A stretch of DNA of 64,000 nt from JAUIJL01 sp965366625 (lineage in GTDB: Bacteria > Acidobacteriota > Thermoanaerobaculia > Multivoradales > J023): positions 124,001 through 188,000 of the forward strand of contig CBDUGP010000004.1 of assembly GCA_965366625.1 (NCBI GenBank), written 5' to 3'. Every line of letters begins with the position of its first letter. Positions within the stretch are counted from its first letter, which is position 1. The notes beneath the pieces were generated by a model. The model saw nothing but the letters and a program-made list of their open reading frames with translations. It was not told the DNA's origin and did not search any database. A program made the position numbers and the translations under genes. This document shows positions 24,822 to 32,514 of the stretch, in pieces.

Positions 24822-26228
24822 TCACGATTCGGAGTCGATGTCGTCGTCGGTGAGCTGGTATTGCCGCATTTTGTTGAATAGGGTCTTTCGGCTTACACCG
24901 AGGCTTTGGGCGGTGGTGGTTCGGTTGCCTTTGTGAGCTGCGAGGCGAGAAAGGATCATTCTTTTCTCCAACCGCTCGGTGGCCTCGGTCACTGCTTGGC
25001 CCAGAGGTAGGGAATCGAGGTCTGAAGCCGAGGGGCCCATGGCCGCGCCTTGTCCCCCCTCACCTCGCAAGCGGGCCGGCAGGTCGGCGGCGGTCAGCTC
25101 GTCGCCTTCGCACATGATCATCGACCGGCAAAGGGTGTTTTCGAGTTCCCGCACATTGCCGGGCCAGGGATATTCGAGCATCATTTCCAGGGTTTCCTGG
25201 GTCAAGCCTGAAACAGATAGACCGAGTTCGCGGTTGATGCGGTCGAGGAAATGCTCAAAAAGCAGGGAGAGATCCTCCCGCCGCTCCCGCAAGGCCGGCA
25301 ATTGAATGTGCACGACGTTCAGGCGCCAATAAAGATCTTCTCGGAAGTTTCCGTCGGCAACTTCCTTTTCCAGGTCTTTGTTGGTAGCTGAGACGACCCG
25401 GACGTCCACCGGCCTGGGGGTGTGTCCCCCCAGGCGGATGATCTGCTTCTCTTGTAGGGCCCGCAGGAGCTTGGCCTGGGCGTCGATTTGCAAGTCCCCG
25501 ACTTCGTCGAGAAATAGGGTTCCGGATTGGGCCAGCTCGAATTTTCCGGCCCTGGCCGCGCGGGCGTCGGTGAAAGCACCTTTTTCGTGGCCGAAAAACT
25601 CTGCTTCGAAGAGGGTGTTGGGAATGGCGCTGCAATTGACCGCGACGAATGGGTGGGTTTCACGGGGGCTCTTGCGATGAATGGCCCGGGCCACGAGTTC
25701 TTTGCCGGTTCCCGACTCACCGGTCACCAGCACGGTCGCGTCTACTTTGGCGACCTTGGCCATGGTGTGGAAGACCTTCTGAATCGCCGGGCTGATGCCG
25801 ATGATCTCGGTGAACCCATAGCGGCTTTCGAGCTCACCTCGGAGGTTTTCCACCTCCGAAGCCAACCGTCGCATGTCGAGGGCGCGGTCGATGAGCATCA
25901 TCAGCTCGTCGTTGTCGAACGGTTTGGTGACGTAGTCGTAGGCGCCCCGGCGCATCGCCTCGACGGCGGTCGAGATCGTGCCGTGGGCGGTCATCATGAT
26001 CACCGCCGCGCCGTGCCCGGCCTCTCTCAGCTTGGAGAGCGTTTCGAGACCGTCCATACCGGGCATTTTGAGGTCGAGCAGGATCAAGTCGGGGTCGAGA
26101 TCCGCAAGCGTTTTCAAGGCCTCTTCGCCGGAGGAGGCCTCGGTCACCTGATGTCGGCGATCTCGCAGCATGAGTGCCAGGATGCGACGAATGTTCTTTT
26201 CGTCGTCGACGATGAGAATGGAAGACAT
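24822..26228 (-). CDS. NtrC-family sigma-54 response regulator
   Basis: This is a 468-residue transcription activator. The receiver (1-120) is canonical: VDDE acidic pocket, phospho-Asp D52 in LLDLKMPG and Lys in VTKPF. The AAA+ domain has Walker A GESGTGKE, a GAFTDA loop (the sixth-block residue usually Gly is Asp) and TLFLDEVGD. The C terminus has a Fis-type helix-turn-helix (TTAQSLGVSRKTLFNKMRQY). It activates sigma-54 promoters after phosphorylation by the histidine kinase encoded 43 bp upstream (26272-27603), and the two form an operon. Targets are unknown; the sigma-54 promoter at 16310 in this window is one candidate. The start ATG has AGGAG 12 nt upstream. Confidence 0.95.
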   Translation of the reverse strand: MSSILIVDDEKNIRRILALMLRDRRHQVTEASSGEEALKTLADLDPDLILLDLKMPGMDGLETLSKLREAGHGAAVIMMTAHGTISTAVEAMRRGAYDYVTKPFDNDELMMLIDRALDMRRLASEVENLRGELESRYGFTEIIGISPAIQKVFHTMAKVAKVDATVLVTGESGTGKELVARAIHRKSPRETHPFVAVNCSAIPNTLFEAEFFGHEKGAFTDARAARAGKFELAQSGTLFLDEVGDLQIDAQAKLLRALQEKQIIRLGGHTPRPVDVRVVSATNKDLEKEVADGNFREDLYWRLNVVHIQLPALRERREDLSLLFEHFLDRINRELGLSVSGLTQETLEMMLEYPWPGNVRELENTLCRSMIMCEGDELTAADLPARLRGEGGQGAAMGPSASDLDSLPLGQAVTEATERLEKRMILSRLAAHKGNRTTTAQSLGVSRKTLFNKMRQYQLTDDDIDSES

Positions 26229-26271
26229 AACGAGAAGGCTCCTGGTTGGCAGAGGCGGAATCTAGGGTCAC

Positions 26272-27603
26272 TCACTCCGAGGGGACCGTGAGGTCTACCT
26301 CGGTGGACAACGGTAATTGGATCAACACGGTCGTACCTTCGCCGACTTCACTCTTGATGTCCAGCTTTCCGCCGTGTTGCTCGATGATGTTATGGCAGAT
26401 GGGCAGGCCCAGGCCGGTGCCCTCGCTTTTGGTGGTGAAAAACGGGTCGAGCACGTTGCGGAGGACGTCTTCGGGAATGCCCGGCCCGTCGTCGATGATT
26501 CGAACTTGAGCCCAACGCTGCGACGGCCGAGACCTGTTGGGTTCGATCTGGGAGTCGACAACGATCGAGCCACCCTCGGGAATCGCTTGCAGTGCGTTGA
26601 GGATCAAATTGAGAAACACTTGGCGCAGCTGGTTTGGATCGGCATCGACGACGATCGGCTCCGGGCTGCGGGCGGAGATCTTGGCCCCTTGTTTGCGCGC
26701 GCGATGGTCGAGGAATCGCACGGTTTGATCGGTCAGCTCCGATAGATCCACCGGCAAGCGCTGCAGGTTTCCGGTACGGGCCAGGTTCAAGAGCCCGCTG
26801 ATGATGTGATCGATGCGATCGACTTCGCCGATCAGCTCTTCGATCAGCTCTCGATGGGAACTCTCGACGGTGGTGCCCAGGTATTGCATGGTCGATCGGA
26901 TGGCGGTCAGCGGATTGCGGACCTCGTGGGCCACGCCGGCCGCGAGCTGTCCCATGGCCGCGAGTCGGTCCGCTCGATGCAAACGCACCAAACGCTCTTG
27001 TTGCTCGCGGTAGAGAGCGGCGTTTTGAAACGCCAGGCTGGCCTGCTCGGCGAGTTGGAGCAAAAGGGCGGCGTCGCTCTTGCGAATCACCGAGGACGAC
27101 CGATCGAAGCCGAGCAAAACCAAACCGATCAACTGGTTCTTCGCCATCATTGGGGCGCACAGCTGGCAACCGGTTTGTTCGAGCCAAGCTTGCTCCTCCA
27201 CGGTCAGATATTCGAATACGTCCTGCTGGTGACGCAGGCTGAGATAGGTTTCGTTGACCCGTAACCAACGGGCTAAGCGACCGTCTGCGGCGAGGGGGGG
27301 CGGCGGCTCGTCGCTTCCGTCGGCAGCACCGCTGTGGTCATCACCGCGGTGATTTTGGGTGGGGGAGGAGTGGGCGGGGGAAGAAAAGGTGATGCGAAAG
27401 TGATCACCCCTCGGGCTGAGTTCGCAGATCAAGATCCGATCCGGATCGAAAAGCTCTTTGAGCCGGTTGGTGACGCTGGCCACCAAAGCTTGGGGATCGA
27501 CGATCAGAACCAGGGATCGACGAAATTCTTGCACCGCCCGTCTCCGGGCCTTGCGTCGACGAAACCGGTGCAATAAGTCGCGAAGCAAACGTACGATCCC
27601 CAT
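26272..27603 (-). CDS. GAF-domain sensor histidine kinase (NtrB-like)
   Basis: This 443-residue soluble kinase is the likely partner of the sigma-54 regulator behind it. The basic N terminus has no membrane helix. A GAF-like sensory domain spans about 35-200 (SVTNRLKELFDPDRILICEL; QTGCQLCAPMMAKNQLIGLVLLGF). HisKA has the phospho-His in AAGVAHEVRNPLTAI. The ATPase domain follows with an N box (NLILNALQAIPEGG), DDGPGIPEDV and GTGLGLPICHNII. The GAF domain may bind a small ligand or cofactor. The ATG at 27603 has no SD but lies 7 nt after a TAAGAT box, suggesting a leaderless transcript. The upstream region carries three 15-bp repeats each containing TTGAC on the minus strand. Confidence 0.94.
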   Translation of the reverse strand: MGIVRLLRDLLHRFRRRKARRRAVQEFRRSLVLIVDPQALVASVTNRLKELFDPDRILICELSPRGDHFRITFSSPAHSSPTQNHRGDDHSGAADGSDEPPPPLAADGRLARWLRVNETYLSLRHQQDVFEYLTVEEQAWLEQTGCQLCAPMMAKNQLIGLVLLGFDRSSSVIRKSDAALLLQLAEQASLAFQNAALYREQQERLVRLHRADRLAAMGQLAAGVAHEVRNPLTAIRSTMQYLGTTVESSHRELIEELIGEVDRIDHIISGLLNLARTGNLQRLPVDLSELTDQTVRFLDHRARKQGAKISARSPEPIVVDADPNQLRQVFLNLILNALQAIPEGGSIVVDSQIEPNRSRPSQRWAQVRIIDDGPGIPEDVLRNVLDPFFTTKSEGTGLGLPICHNIIEQHGGKLDIKSEVGEGTTVLIQLPLSTEVDLTVPSE

Positions 27604-27610
27604 GGCCGAG

Positions 27611-27616
27611 ATCTTA
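27611..27616 (-). promoter_or_regulatory. Putative -10 box (TAAGAT) of the histidine kinase operon
   Basis: On the minus strand TAAGAT is followed by 7 nt and the ATG at 27603, with no Shine-Dalgarno sequence. The nearest TTGACG lies 22 bp upstream, inside the tandem repeats, which is longer than a normal spacer. Confidence 0.4.
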
Positions 27617-27640
27617 TCCCGAAGGCCTGACGAGGCTGCG

Positions 27641-27685
27641 TCAATCCGACCGCCGTCAATCCGACCACCGTCAACCTGACCACCG
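27641..27685. repeat. Three-copy 15-bp tandem repeat upstream of the histidine kinase
   Basis: Units TCAATCCGACCGCCG, TCAATCCGACCACCG and TCAACCTGACCACCG are consecutive, with a partial fourth. Read on the minus strand, two of the three units contain GATTGACGG or GGTTGACGG, i.e. repeated TTGAC (-35-like) motifs just upstream of the kinase promoter. Confidence 0.75.
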
Positions 27686-28201
27686 TCATTACAATCTTCA
27701 AGTCGAGCTGAGAAGCGAGCTACCCGCCGGGGGCCGGGTCGGGTAATGGTTTACCCGCTCGGCTCGCCTGAGTCAAGCGACCGAAACGACCTCGCCGAAC
27801 AATTCCTGTCCGGAAGCTGGTGCCAGGAGCGGCGACAAGAGGAAAGGCAGAAAAAAATTTGAAGAAACCAGGCCGTTTGCCAGTTTTGGCACAGAGCTTG
27901 CTGTAGTCGGATGCAGTCGGCACTTCAGTCGACACTTCAGTCGACTTTGTGGCCGATGAAGGCTCGAGGTCTGGTTTTGAACGAATCGACGCCGTCGCCC
28001 GACAGTATAAGCGGCTTTGGGGGGGGGCGTGATGACAGCCAATCGGTGGACCTCGTAGGACCACGAGGTCGCGTCGTTGGATGGAAAAGATTTTCAGGAT
28101 TTTTGAAGTCCCGTTTGGGACTCCAATGGATTGGATGGCTCTAGTTTGAAGACGGCCGAATCTCGAGGGTTGGCCGTGCTTCAAAGGCTGTTGCACTTTG
28201 C

Positions 28202-28380
28202 TTTGAGCCCAGGTTGAATTGAGACCAAGGGTGAATTGTGCCTAGGCTCAGCGGTTTTGGGCCGAGAGGTCCAAAGACTCACGGGAGCTTGACGCTCCCG
28301 GTGAGGGGTGCGCGTGCTCCACGCGCACCAAGGTAACCGGGATTCCGGCCCCCGAATCGATATTCGGGGGCCGGCTTTTT
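28202..28380 (+). ncRNA. Candidate structured small RNA ending in an intrinsic terminator
   Basis: Four stem-loops follow one another on the plus strand. First, a 9-bp stem GAGCCCAGG/CCTAGGCTC with one mismatch (28205-28249). Second, an 11-bp stem with one bulge closing CTCAC-GGGAGC (28278-28305). Third, a perfect 10-bp stem GGTGCGCGTG/CACGCGCACC with a 3-nt loop (28307-28329). Fourth, a perfect 13-bp terminator stem (28345-28374) with five T. No protein gene lies upstream on this strand for at least 3 kb, so the terminator needs another transcript to end. It does not look like tRNA-Sec, SRP RNA, RNase P or 6S RNA by motif. The existence of an RNA is inferred; its promoter was not identified. 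Confidence 0.45.
28345..28380 (+). terminator. Intrinsic terminator, plus strand
   Basis: A perfect palindrome CCGGCCCCCGAAT-CGAT-ATTCGGGGGCCGG is followed by CTTTTT. The T-run is on the plus strand only; on the minus strand the hairpin is followed by AATCCC. It therefore ends a plus-strand transcript rather than the selenoprotein message that converges on it. Confidence 0.75.
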
Positions 28381-28403
28381 ACCCGGCTAGGCGTCTTACC
28401 CGG

Positions 28404-28736
28404 TCAGGCGTCAACCAGACGGTGGAGGGCCTCGGCGTTGAAACCCACCAACAGGTAACCGTCTACCTGGACCATGGGGGCGCGGAAGTTGCCGGTTGGG
28501 CCCTTTAGGTCGGTGGTTCGAGCTTCGGTGGAGGTTTTCTCCTGAACCTTTTTGCCCTTGGCGATCCACACCTTGTCGACCCCGTCGATCAAGGCCTGGG
28601 CATCGCTTTCGGACAGAGGTTCCTTGCGACTGTTGCGTTCGTTGGAAACTGCTGCGGCTGCGTTTTCGAGCACCTCACGGGTGCGCTCACAACTCTTTCA
28701 ACTCGGGCGGCGATAGTAGAAATCTACCTGGGCCAT
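28404..28736 (-). CDS. Selenoprotein: ArsC/glutaredoxin-like thioredoxin-fold protein with UxxC motif (in-frame TGA)
   Basis: Reading from the ATG at 28736 gives MAQVDFYYRRPS, then an in-frame TGA at 28700-28698, then KSCERTREVLENA and an open frame to a TGA at 28404 (110 residues with Sec13). The N-terminal beta strand followed by a CxxC helix, and the later RAPMVQVDGYLLVGFNAEAL segment, are typical of the ArsC/glutaredoxin family. The TGA replaces exactly the first Cys of the expected CxxC, giving U-K-S-C (positions 13-16). A GAGGAG Shine-Dalgarno sequence lies 5 nt before the ATG. A hairpin with a CGUGA loop sits 10-30 nt after the TGA, where bacterial SECIS elements occur. Without recoding, only a downstream 89-codon fragment without the active site would be called. 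A nonsense mutation is the alternative. It follows the ADOP permease gene by 119 bp. Confidence 0.85.
28668..28688 (-). promoter_or_regulatory. Candidate bacterial SECIS hairpin
   Basis: Ten to thirty nt after the recoded TGA, the mRNA can pair GAG...CUC and CACC...GGUG around the 5-nt loop CGUGA, with a 2-nt bulge (CG) on the 5' side. The G at the second loop position, the GU in the loop and the distance from the UGA fit known bacterial SECIS elements recognised by SelB. The structure was folded by eye. Confidence 0.6.
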
Positions 28737-28787
28737 GTCGGCTCCTCAACCCCGATCGGTGATCGTGGGATGGTCATGGGAAAGGAA

Positions 28788-28802
28788 GGAGCGGGTCGCT
28801 CC
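28788..28802 (-). terminator. Weak hairpin after the ADOP permease gene
   Basis: On the minus strand GGAGCG-ACC-CGCTCC forms a perfect 6-bp stem and is followed by the pyrimidine stretch TTCCTTTCCC. It lies between the permease stop (28856) and the selenoprotein start (28736). It may attenuate rather than fully stop transcription. Confidence 0.3.
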
Positions 28803-28855
28803 CGTGGCCCGGACATTTTACTGACTACCACCGGTATTCGCAGGGTGTGTTCAGC

Positions 28856-31294
28856 CTAGTCCTGCCGCAGGGCCCGGATCGGATCGACGGCTGCGGCGCG
28901 ACGTGCGGGAAAAAAGGTTGCGGCGACTGCAACCAAGAGCAACAAGAAAACAACGCCACCTACCACCAAGGGATCACCGGCGCCGACTCCGTGCAAGAGG
29001 CTGTGCATGGCGTTGGCCAGGGGCAAGGCGGCCAGCAGACCAATACCCAATCCGAGGGCAGCGAGCTTCAAACCTTGGAATACGACCCGGGTCATCAGAC
29101 CGCCGGGCGCCTCCCCCAAGGCGAGCCGAATGCCCATTTCTCGGGTCCGTCGGCTGACAGAGAAGGCACTCACTCCGTAGGCTCCCAAGGCCGCAATCAA
29201 GAGTGCCACCAAGCCGATGAGGGAAAACATCCGGCTCCAAATCAACTGGGCGAAGTAGTGCTGTTCCAGGTGTTTCTTCATCGGTTGCAATGAGAAGACG
29301 GCCACCCGTGAATCGATCTCCGCCAGCTTGGTGCGCAGGGCCGGTCCCAGGTTTTCAGCGGAGGTCGAGGACGAAATCACCAGCGACGGGGTCCGGGTGA
29401 GGTACTCGTAGGAGTCGGAGGTCGTGTAACCCAAGGGCAAGTAGAGTTGGTTCTTTGGCTGGGTGTCGATCCCGGCGATCGATTCCGCAGCCCGCACATC
29501 GCCGACAGTGCCGACAATGGTGAGCCAAGGTCCCTCCGAATCGATCCTGACTTGGCGTCCCAAGGGATCTTCTCCCGGCCACAGTTGGTCGGCGAATCTT
29601 TTGTTGATGACCGTCACGGGTGCAGCCTGCCGGAGGTCCGCAAGGTGAAACGTCCGGCCATGGTCGGTCGGAATCTCGAGGGTTTGGAAATAGTCCTGGG
29701 AGACGGCCTGCACGGTGACCCTCGGACGTTCTTCCTCTTCGAAGGCCAATCCCTGGGCTTCGACTTGGGCGCTTTTATAGCCTCCACGGCTGATGGGCAA
29801 CGAGCTGACGGCGGCGACCGAGCGCACCCCGGGAACTGTGGACAGCTCGTCCAAGGATCGCTCGACGAAGTCGAGCCCGGTTTGGAACCGTGCAAAGCTT
29901 TGGCCGGTGAGCGCCAGGCTCAGGGTCGTCGTCTGAGCGACGGCAAAGCCTTGATCCGCGTCCGCGACGTGTTGATATGCGCGCACCATCAACAGGGCGC
30001 CGACCAGGATCACAACCGCCATGGCGTATTCGGCGACCACCAGGATCCGACGGGTCCGACCGCCCGGAGTGCCGGAGTCGGACCTGCCACCGGATTTGAG
30101 GGACTCAGCAAGCGCATCGAAATTTCCGCCCAGACCCGGCAACAATCCGACCACCAATCCGACCCCGAGGGTGATCAAAAGCGTGAACACGAAGATCGGC
30201 TGTTCGAATTCGAAGCTCAGCCAATAAGGAATAGGAACCGAGGAAATTCGCTCCACCCAATCCCCTTGCCAAGCGGCGATCAACAACCCCAGACCTCCTC
30301 CGAGCAAGGCCAAGAGGGTGCTTTCCACCAGAGCCTGGCGCACGAGTCGTCGGCGATCGGCTCCCAAGGCGGCCCGCAAGGCCAGTTCCTGGCGGCGGGT
30401 CGTGGCTTGGGCCAACACCATATTGGCGACGTTGGTGCAAACGATGAGCAGGACTAAGGTCACCAATCCCTGCATGACGATGCCCGCGATTTGGGTGACC
30501 GGTGGCATCCAGGCCTCATGCAATCTCAACAGGGCCACAGACATTCCGTCCGGCACCTCTTCGTAGGTTTGGGTCTCTTCGAGCGACAAACCTTCCATTG
30601 TCGACTGAGCGGTGGCCAAATCCACGCCTTCGGCCAGTCTGCCCAAGACCTGAAGCCTCCCAGCTCCCCGGTCGGCCTGCCGAGGGTCCAATCCCAACGG
30701 AATCCAAAGCTCCTGCCATAGGGGAAAGGCGAATTTCTCGGCCATCACGCCGACCACCACATGCGATTCACCGTCGATATCCAGGGTGCGGCCTAGAACC
30801 TCGGGGTCCCCACCCAGGCTCCGTTGCCAAAGGGATTGCGAGATCAATGCGACCCGGGCCCCTCCGGGCAAGTCTTCATCCGCGGTGAAAAGGCGACCTT
30901 GGGCCGGGGTGATGCCAAGGCTGGGGAAGAGCTCGGCGGAAATGCGCGCACCTTCCACCCTTTCCGGCAGGTCGGCGGCGTGCAGGTTGAAGCTCTCGAA
31001 GGTGAAGGCACCGATGGTTGAGAAAACGTTCTGATTTTCCCGCCAGTCGAGAAAAGTACCGTCCGCGACACCGATTAGCTTGCGTCCCGCCGCCGGCTCC
31101 GAGCGATGGATCTGCACCAGCTGATCGGGCTGGTCGAACGGCAACGGGCGCAAGGCCATGGCGTAGAAGTTGCTGAAGAAGGTGGAGTTGACACCGATTC
31201 CCAAGGCCAGGGTCAAGACGATCACGAGGCTCGCCCCTGGCCGTTTGCGCAAGATTCTGGCGGCGAATCGAAAATCTTGAAGCAGATCAAACAT
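28856..31294 (-). CDS. ADOP-type MacB/FtsX permease
   Basis: This 812-residue membrane protein has the classical ADOP layout. It starts with a cytoplasmic DFRFAARILRKRPGASLVIVLTLALGIGVNSTFFSNFYAMAL lead helix and a MacB_PCD periplasmic domain (GRTLDIDGESHVVVGVMAEKF). A central FtsX block follows (MVLAQATTRRQELALRAALGADRRRLVRQALVE), then a second periplasmic domain (LPISRGGYKSAQVEAQG, DQLWPGEDPLGRQVRIDSE). The final FtsX block is RRTREMGIRLALGEAPGGLMTRVV. No ATPase gene is near. The frame is open from a TTG at 31303, but the ATG at 31294 has GGAG 10 nt upstream. The selenoprotein gene follows on the same strand. Substrate and partner ATPase are unknown. Confidence 0.94.
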   Translation of the reverse strand: MFDLLQDFRFAARILRKRPGASLVIVLTLALGIGVNSTFFSNFYAMALRPLPFDQPDQLVQIHRSEPAAGRKLIGVADGTFLDWRENQNVFSTIGAFTFESFNLHAADLPERVEGARISAELFPSLGITPAQGRLFTADEDLPGGARVALISQSLWQRSLGGDPEVLGRTLDIDGESHVVVGVMAEKFAFPLWQELWIPLGLDPRQADRGAGRLQVLGRLAEGVDLATAQSTMEGLSLEETQTYEEVPDGMSVALLRLHEAWMPPVTQIAGIVMQGLVTLVLLIVCTNVANMVLAQATTRRQELALRAALGADRRRLVRQALVESTLLALLGGGLGLLIAAWQGDWVERISSVPIPYWLSFEFEQPIFVFTLLITLGVGLVVGLLPGLGGNFDALAESLKSGGRSDSGTPGGRTRRILVVAEYAMAVVILVGALLMVRAYQHVADADQGFAVAQTTTLSLALTGQSFARFQTGLDFVERSLDELSTVPGVRSVAAVSSLPISRGGYKSAQVEAQGLAFEEEERPRVTVQAVSQDYFQTLEIPTDHGRTFHLADLRQAAPVTVINKRFADQLWPGEDPLGRQVRIDSEGPWLTIVGTVGDVRAAESIAGIDTQPKNQLYLPLGYTTSDSYEYLTRTPSLVISSSTSAENLGPALRTKLAEIDSRVAVFSLQPMKKHLEQHYFAQLIWSRMFSLIGLVALLIAALGAYGVSAFSVSRRTREMGIRLALGEAPGGLMTRVVFQGLKLAALGLGIGLLAALPLANAMHSLLHGVGAGDPLVVGGVVFLLLLVAVAATFFPARRAAAVDPIRALRQD

Positions 31295-31535
31295 TTCAGG
31301 CAAGCTCCGGTTCCAGCTGGGGAAAAATCGAGGTTGAGGTCGGGAACGGTGCCGTCCTTATGATGGCGGCATGTTCACCCGCAGCTACAGCAAAGACCGG
31401 GCCGGCGCCTCTCGACCCCTCCTGATCGGTAAAATGCCGGTTGGATTGGGGGTCTTGATCGACCCTGGGTCAATTCCATGGATCCGAAGTGTCCGCTTTT
31501 GGGACGCTGATCTTTCGAAGACGGACAGGCTCTAA

Positions 31536-31973
31536 TTAAACCCGGAAGGTGTCCGGACGCCAGCTTTGGATGGCCTGCTTGATGGATTTGCGGTCTTGGA
31601 GCTCACCGCCGGCGACCCGTTCGACCAGGCTCTCGAGTTCCTCGTCGGAGGCAAAGCGCAAAGCGACGAAGAGCGACGGCCGCACTTTGGAGATTTGGGC
31701 TTTGGCCGGGTCCGAAAGCAAGGTCTCCATGCGCTGTAGCTCCTCCAAGCGAATCAAACGGTCCTGGACTTTGAGCGCGAAGACTCGGGCGTAGAAGCCG
31801 ATCACCACGAGAGCCAAGGCGACCAAGAGGTCGAGGACCCCCCGCGGAGAAAAGGACGTGATCAGAGTCCAGGCAGTCCACAGCACGTGGATTCCGAGGA
31901 TTGGGATCGCGAAGTAGTGATAAGCGGGCACGTATTTGCCGTGGTTCTTATAGGTTTGAGGGATCTCGGCCAT
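31536..31973 (-). CDS. DUF6526-like small membrane protein
   Basis: This is a 145-residue protein with two membrane helices near the N terminus (YFAIPILGIHVLWTAWTLI and GVLDLLVALALVVIGFYARVF). A cytoplasmic amphipathic, charged C-terminal half follows (VQDRLIRLEELQRMETLL; LFVALRFASDEELESLVERV; DRKSIKQAIQSWRPDTFRV). This layout matches the DUF6526 family common in Acidobacteriota and Bacteroidota; its function is unknown. The open frame reaches 32114, but the ATG at 31973 (MAEIPQTYKNHGKY) has GGAG 7 nt upstream and starts where family members do. Confidence 0.82.
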   Translation of the reverse strand: MAEIPQTYKNHGKYVPAYHYFAIPILGIHVLWTAWTLITSFSPRGVLDLLVALALVVIGFYARVFALKVQDRLIRLEELQRMETLLSDPAKAQISKVRPSLFVALRFASDEELESLVERVAGGELQDRKSIKQAIQSWRPDTFRV

Positions 31974-32106
31974 TTGGATTCTCCGTGAAGCTGATGGGTG
32001 GATCCTTTGCGCCCGACAGCTAGGGACACAAGCTCGACGCCGCCGGTAAAAGGGGGTGATTAGATCCGAGATTGTGGCATAAAGCCGCTTAGCAGCCTGT
32101 GGCAAA

Positions 32107-32128
32107 AGTCTCACCGCGCTGCGAGCGC
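32107..32128 (+). repeat. Dispersed 22-bp repeat, copy 2
   Basis: AGTCTCA-C-CGCGCTGCGAGCGC matches the 15832-15853 copy at 21 of 22 positions. Both copies lie in intergenic DNA shortly after GTGGCAA. Confidence 0.45.
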
Positions 32129-32317
32129 GCCTGCGCGGCCCGGCCTTTTCCGCCGAATCTTTGTTGGAAAACCTCGACGATTCTCGAATCGCCTGCGGAT
32201 TTCACGCCTCGATTCGACGAAAAATTCGCCGCTCTCGCCGGCGGCAGACTTCTGCCACAAGCTGTTGGCTGGGGGGCTTCGAGACTCCGCTTGCGTCACG
32301 ATTGCGTCACGGGATTG

Positions 32318-32326
32318 TGCTAGCAT
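32318..32326 (+). promoter_or_regulatory. Extended -10 element TGCTAGCAT upstream of TonB-dependent receptor
   Basis: The same 9-mer precedes the multihaem cytochrome gene. Here it follows two GCGTCAC half-sites (32293-32299 and 32304-32310) that could bind an activator in place of a -35 box. Confidence 0.4.
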
Positions 32327-32514
32327 CCAACCATAGAACATCTCTCGGTATCCCCCTGTGAACCGGCGCCAACCGTGTCGCCACATCGAGGGAATCGCTG
32401 TCTAGGCTGCTTTTCGGAGTTCACGGCGATGGAGGGACGACAGGGGTGTCAAAGTATTTGTTGCGTTGAATTCGACAGCGACCTCGGTCGCGGATTAGGA
32501 AAGGAGACGGAGTA

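Larger units (their letters stand above)
27717..28403. other. Non-coding region with repeats and hairpins
   Basis: Nearly 700 bp with no convincing protein gene. The open frames present (158 codons minus, 77 codons plus) have no family-like sequence, no SD and odd composition. It contains a 12-bp direct repeat (CACTTCAGTCGA twice, 27921-27944), a run of nine G at 28019-28027 and hairpins with arms ACCTCGT/ACGAGGT (28050-28069) and AGTCCC/GGGACT (28107-28122). The structured segment listed separately occupies its right end. Confidence 0.55.
31974..32514. promoter_or_regulatory. Intergenic region upstream of the TonB-dependent receptor
   Basis: About 540 bp without a supported protein gene. 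It contains copy 2 of the dispersed 22-bp repeat (32107-32128) and a direct repeat GCGTCACGATTGCGTCACGG (7-bp units) at 32293-32312. Directly after that lies an extended -10 TGCTAGCAT at 32318-32326, identical to the one before the multihaem cytochrome gene. The receptor message would have a leader of about 180 nt and ends in AGGAAAGGAGACGG before the GTG. Confidence 0.5.

Noticed and set aside
27720..28196. Minus-strand frame of 158 codons and plus-strand frame of 77 codons in the non-coding region
   Set aside because: The composition is repeat-driven, with no SD. The plus frame starts inside the 12-bp direct repeat and crosses hairpins.
28141..28380. Possible tRNA-Sec (selC) near the selenoprotein gene
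   Set aside because: I looked for a TTCAAAT anticodon loop and a GGTTCGA T-arm with CCA end. A TTCAAA is present at about 28180, but the T-arm and acceptor stem pairings are missing.
28404..28673. Treating the 89-codon open frame alone as a complete gene
   Set aside because: It begins after the redox motif, has no SD and lacks the first beta strand of the fold. The SD, ATG and UxxC lie upstream through the in-frame TGA.
31371..31535. Short plus-strand ORF of 54 codons (MFTRSYSKDR start)
   Set aside because: It has an ATG and ends exactly beside the DUF6526 stop, but no SD, no promoter-like box and no recognisable sequence. It is kept only as a possibility.
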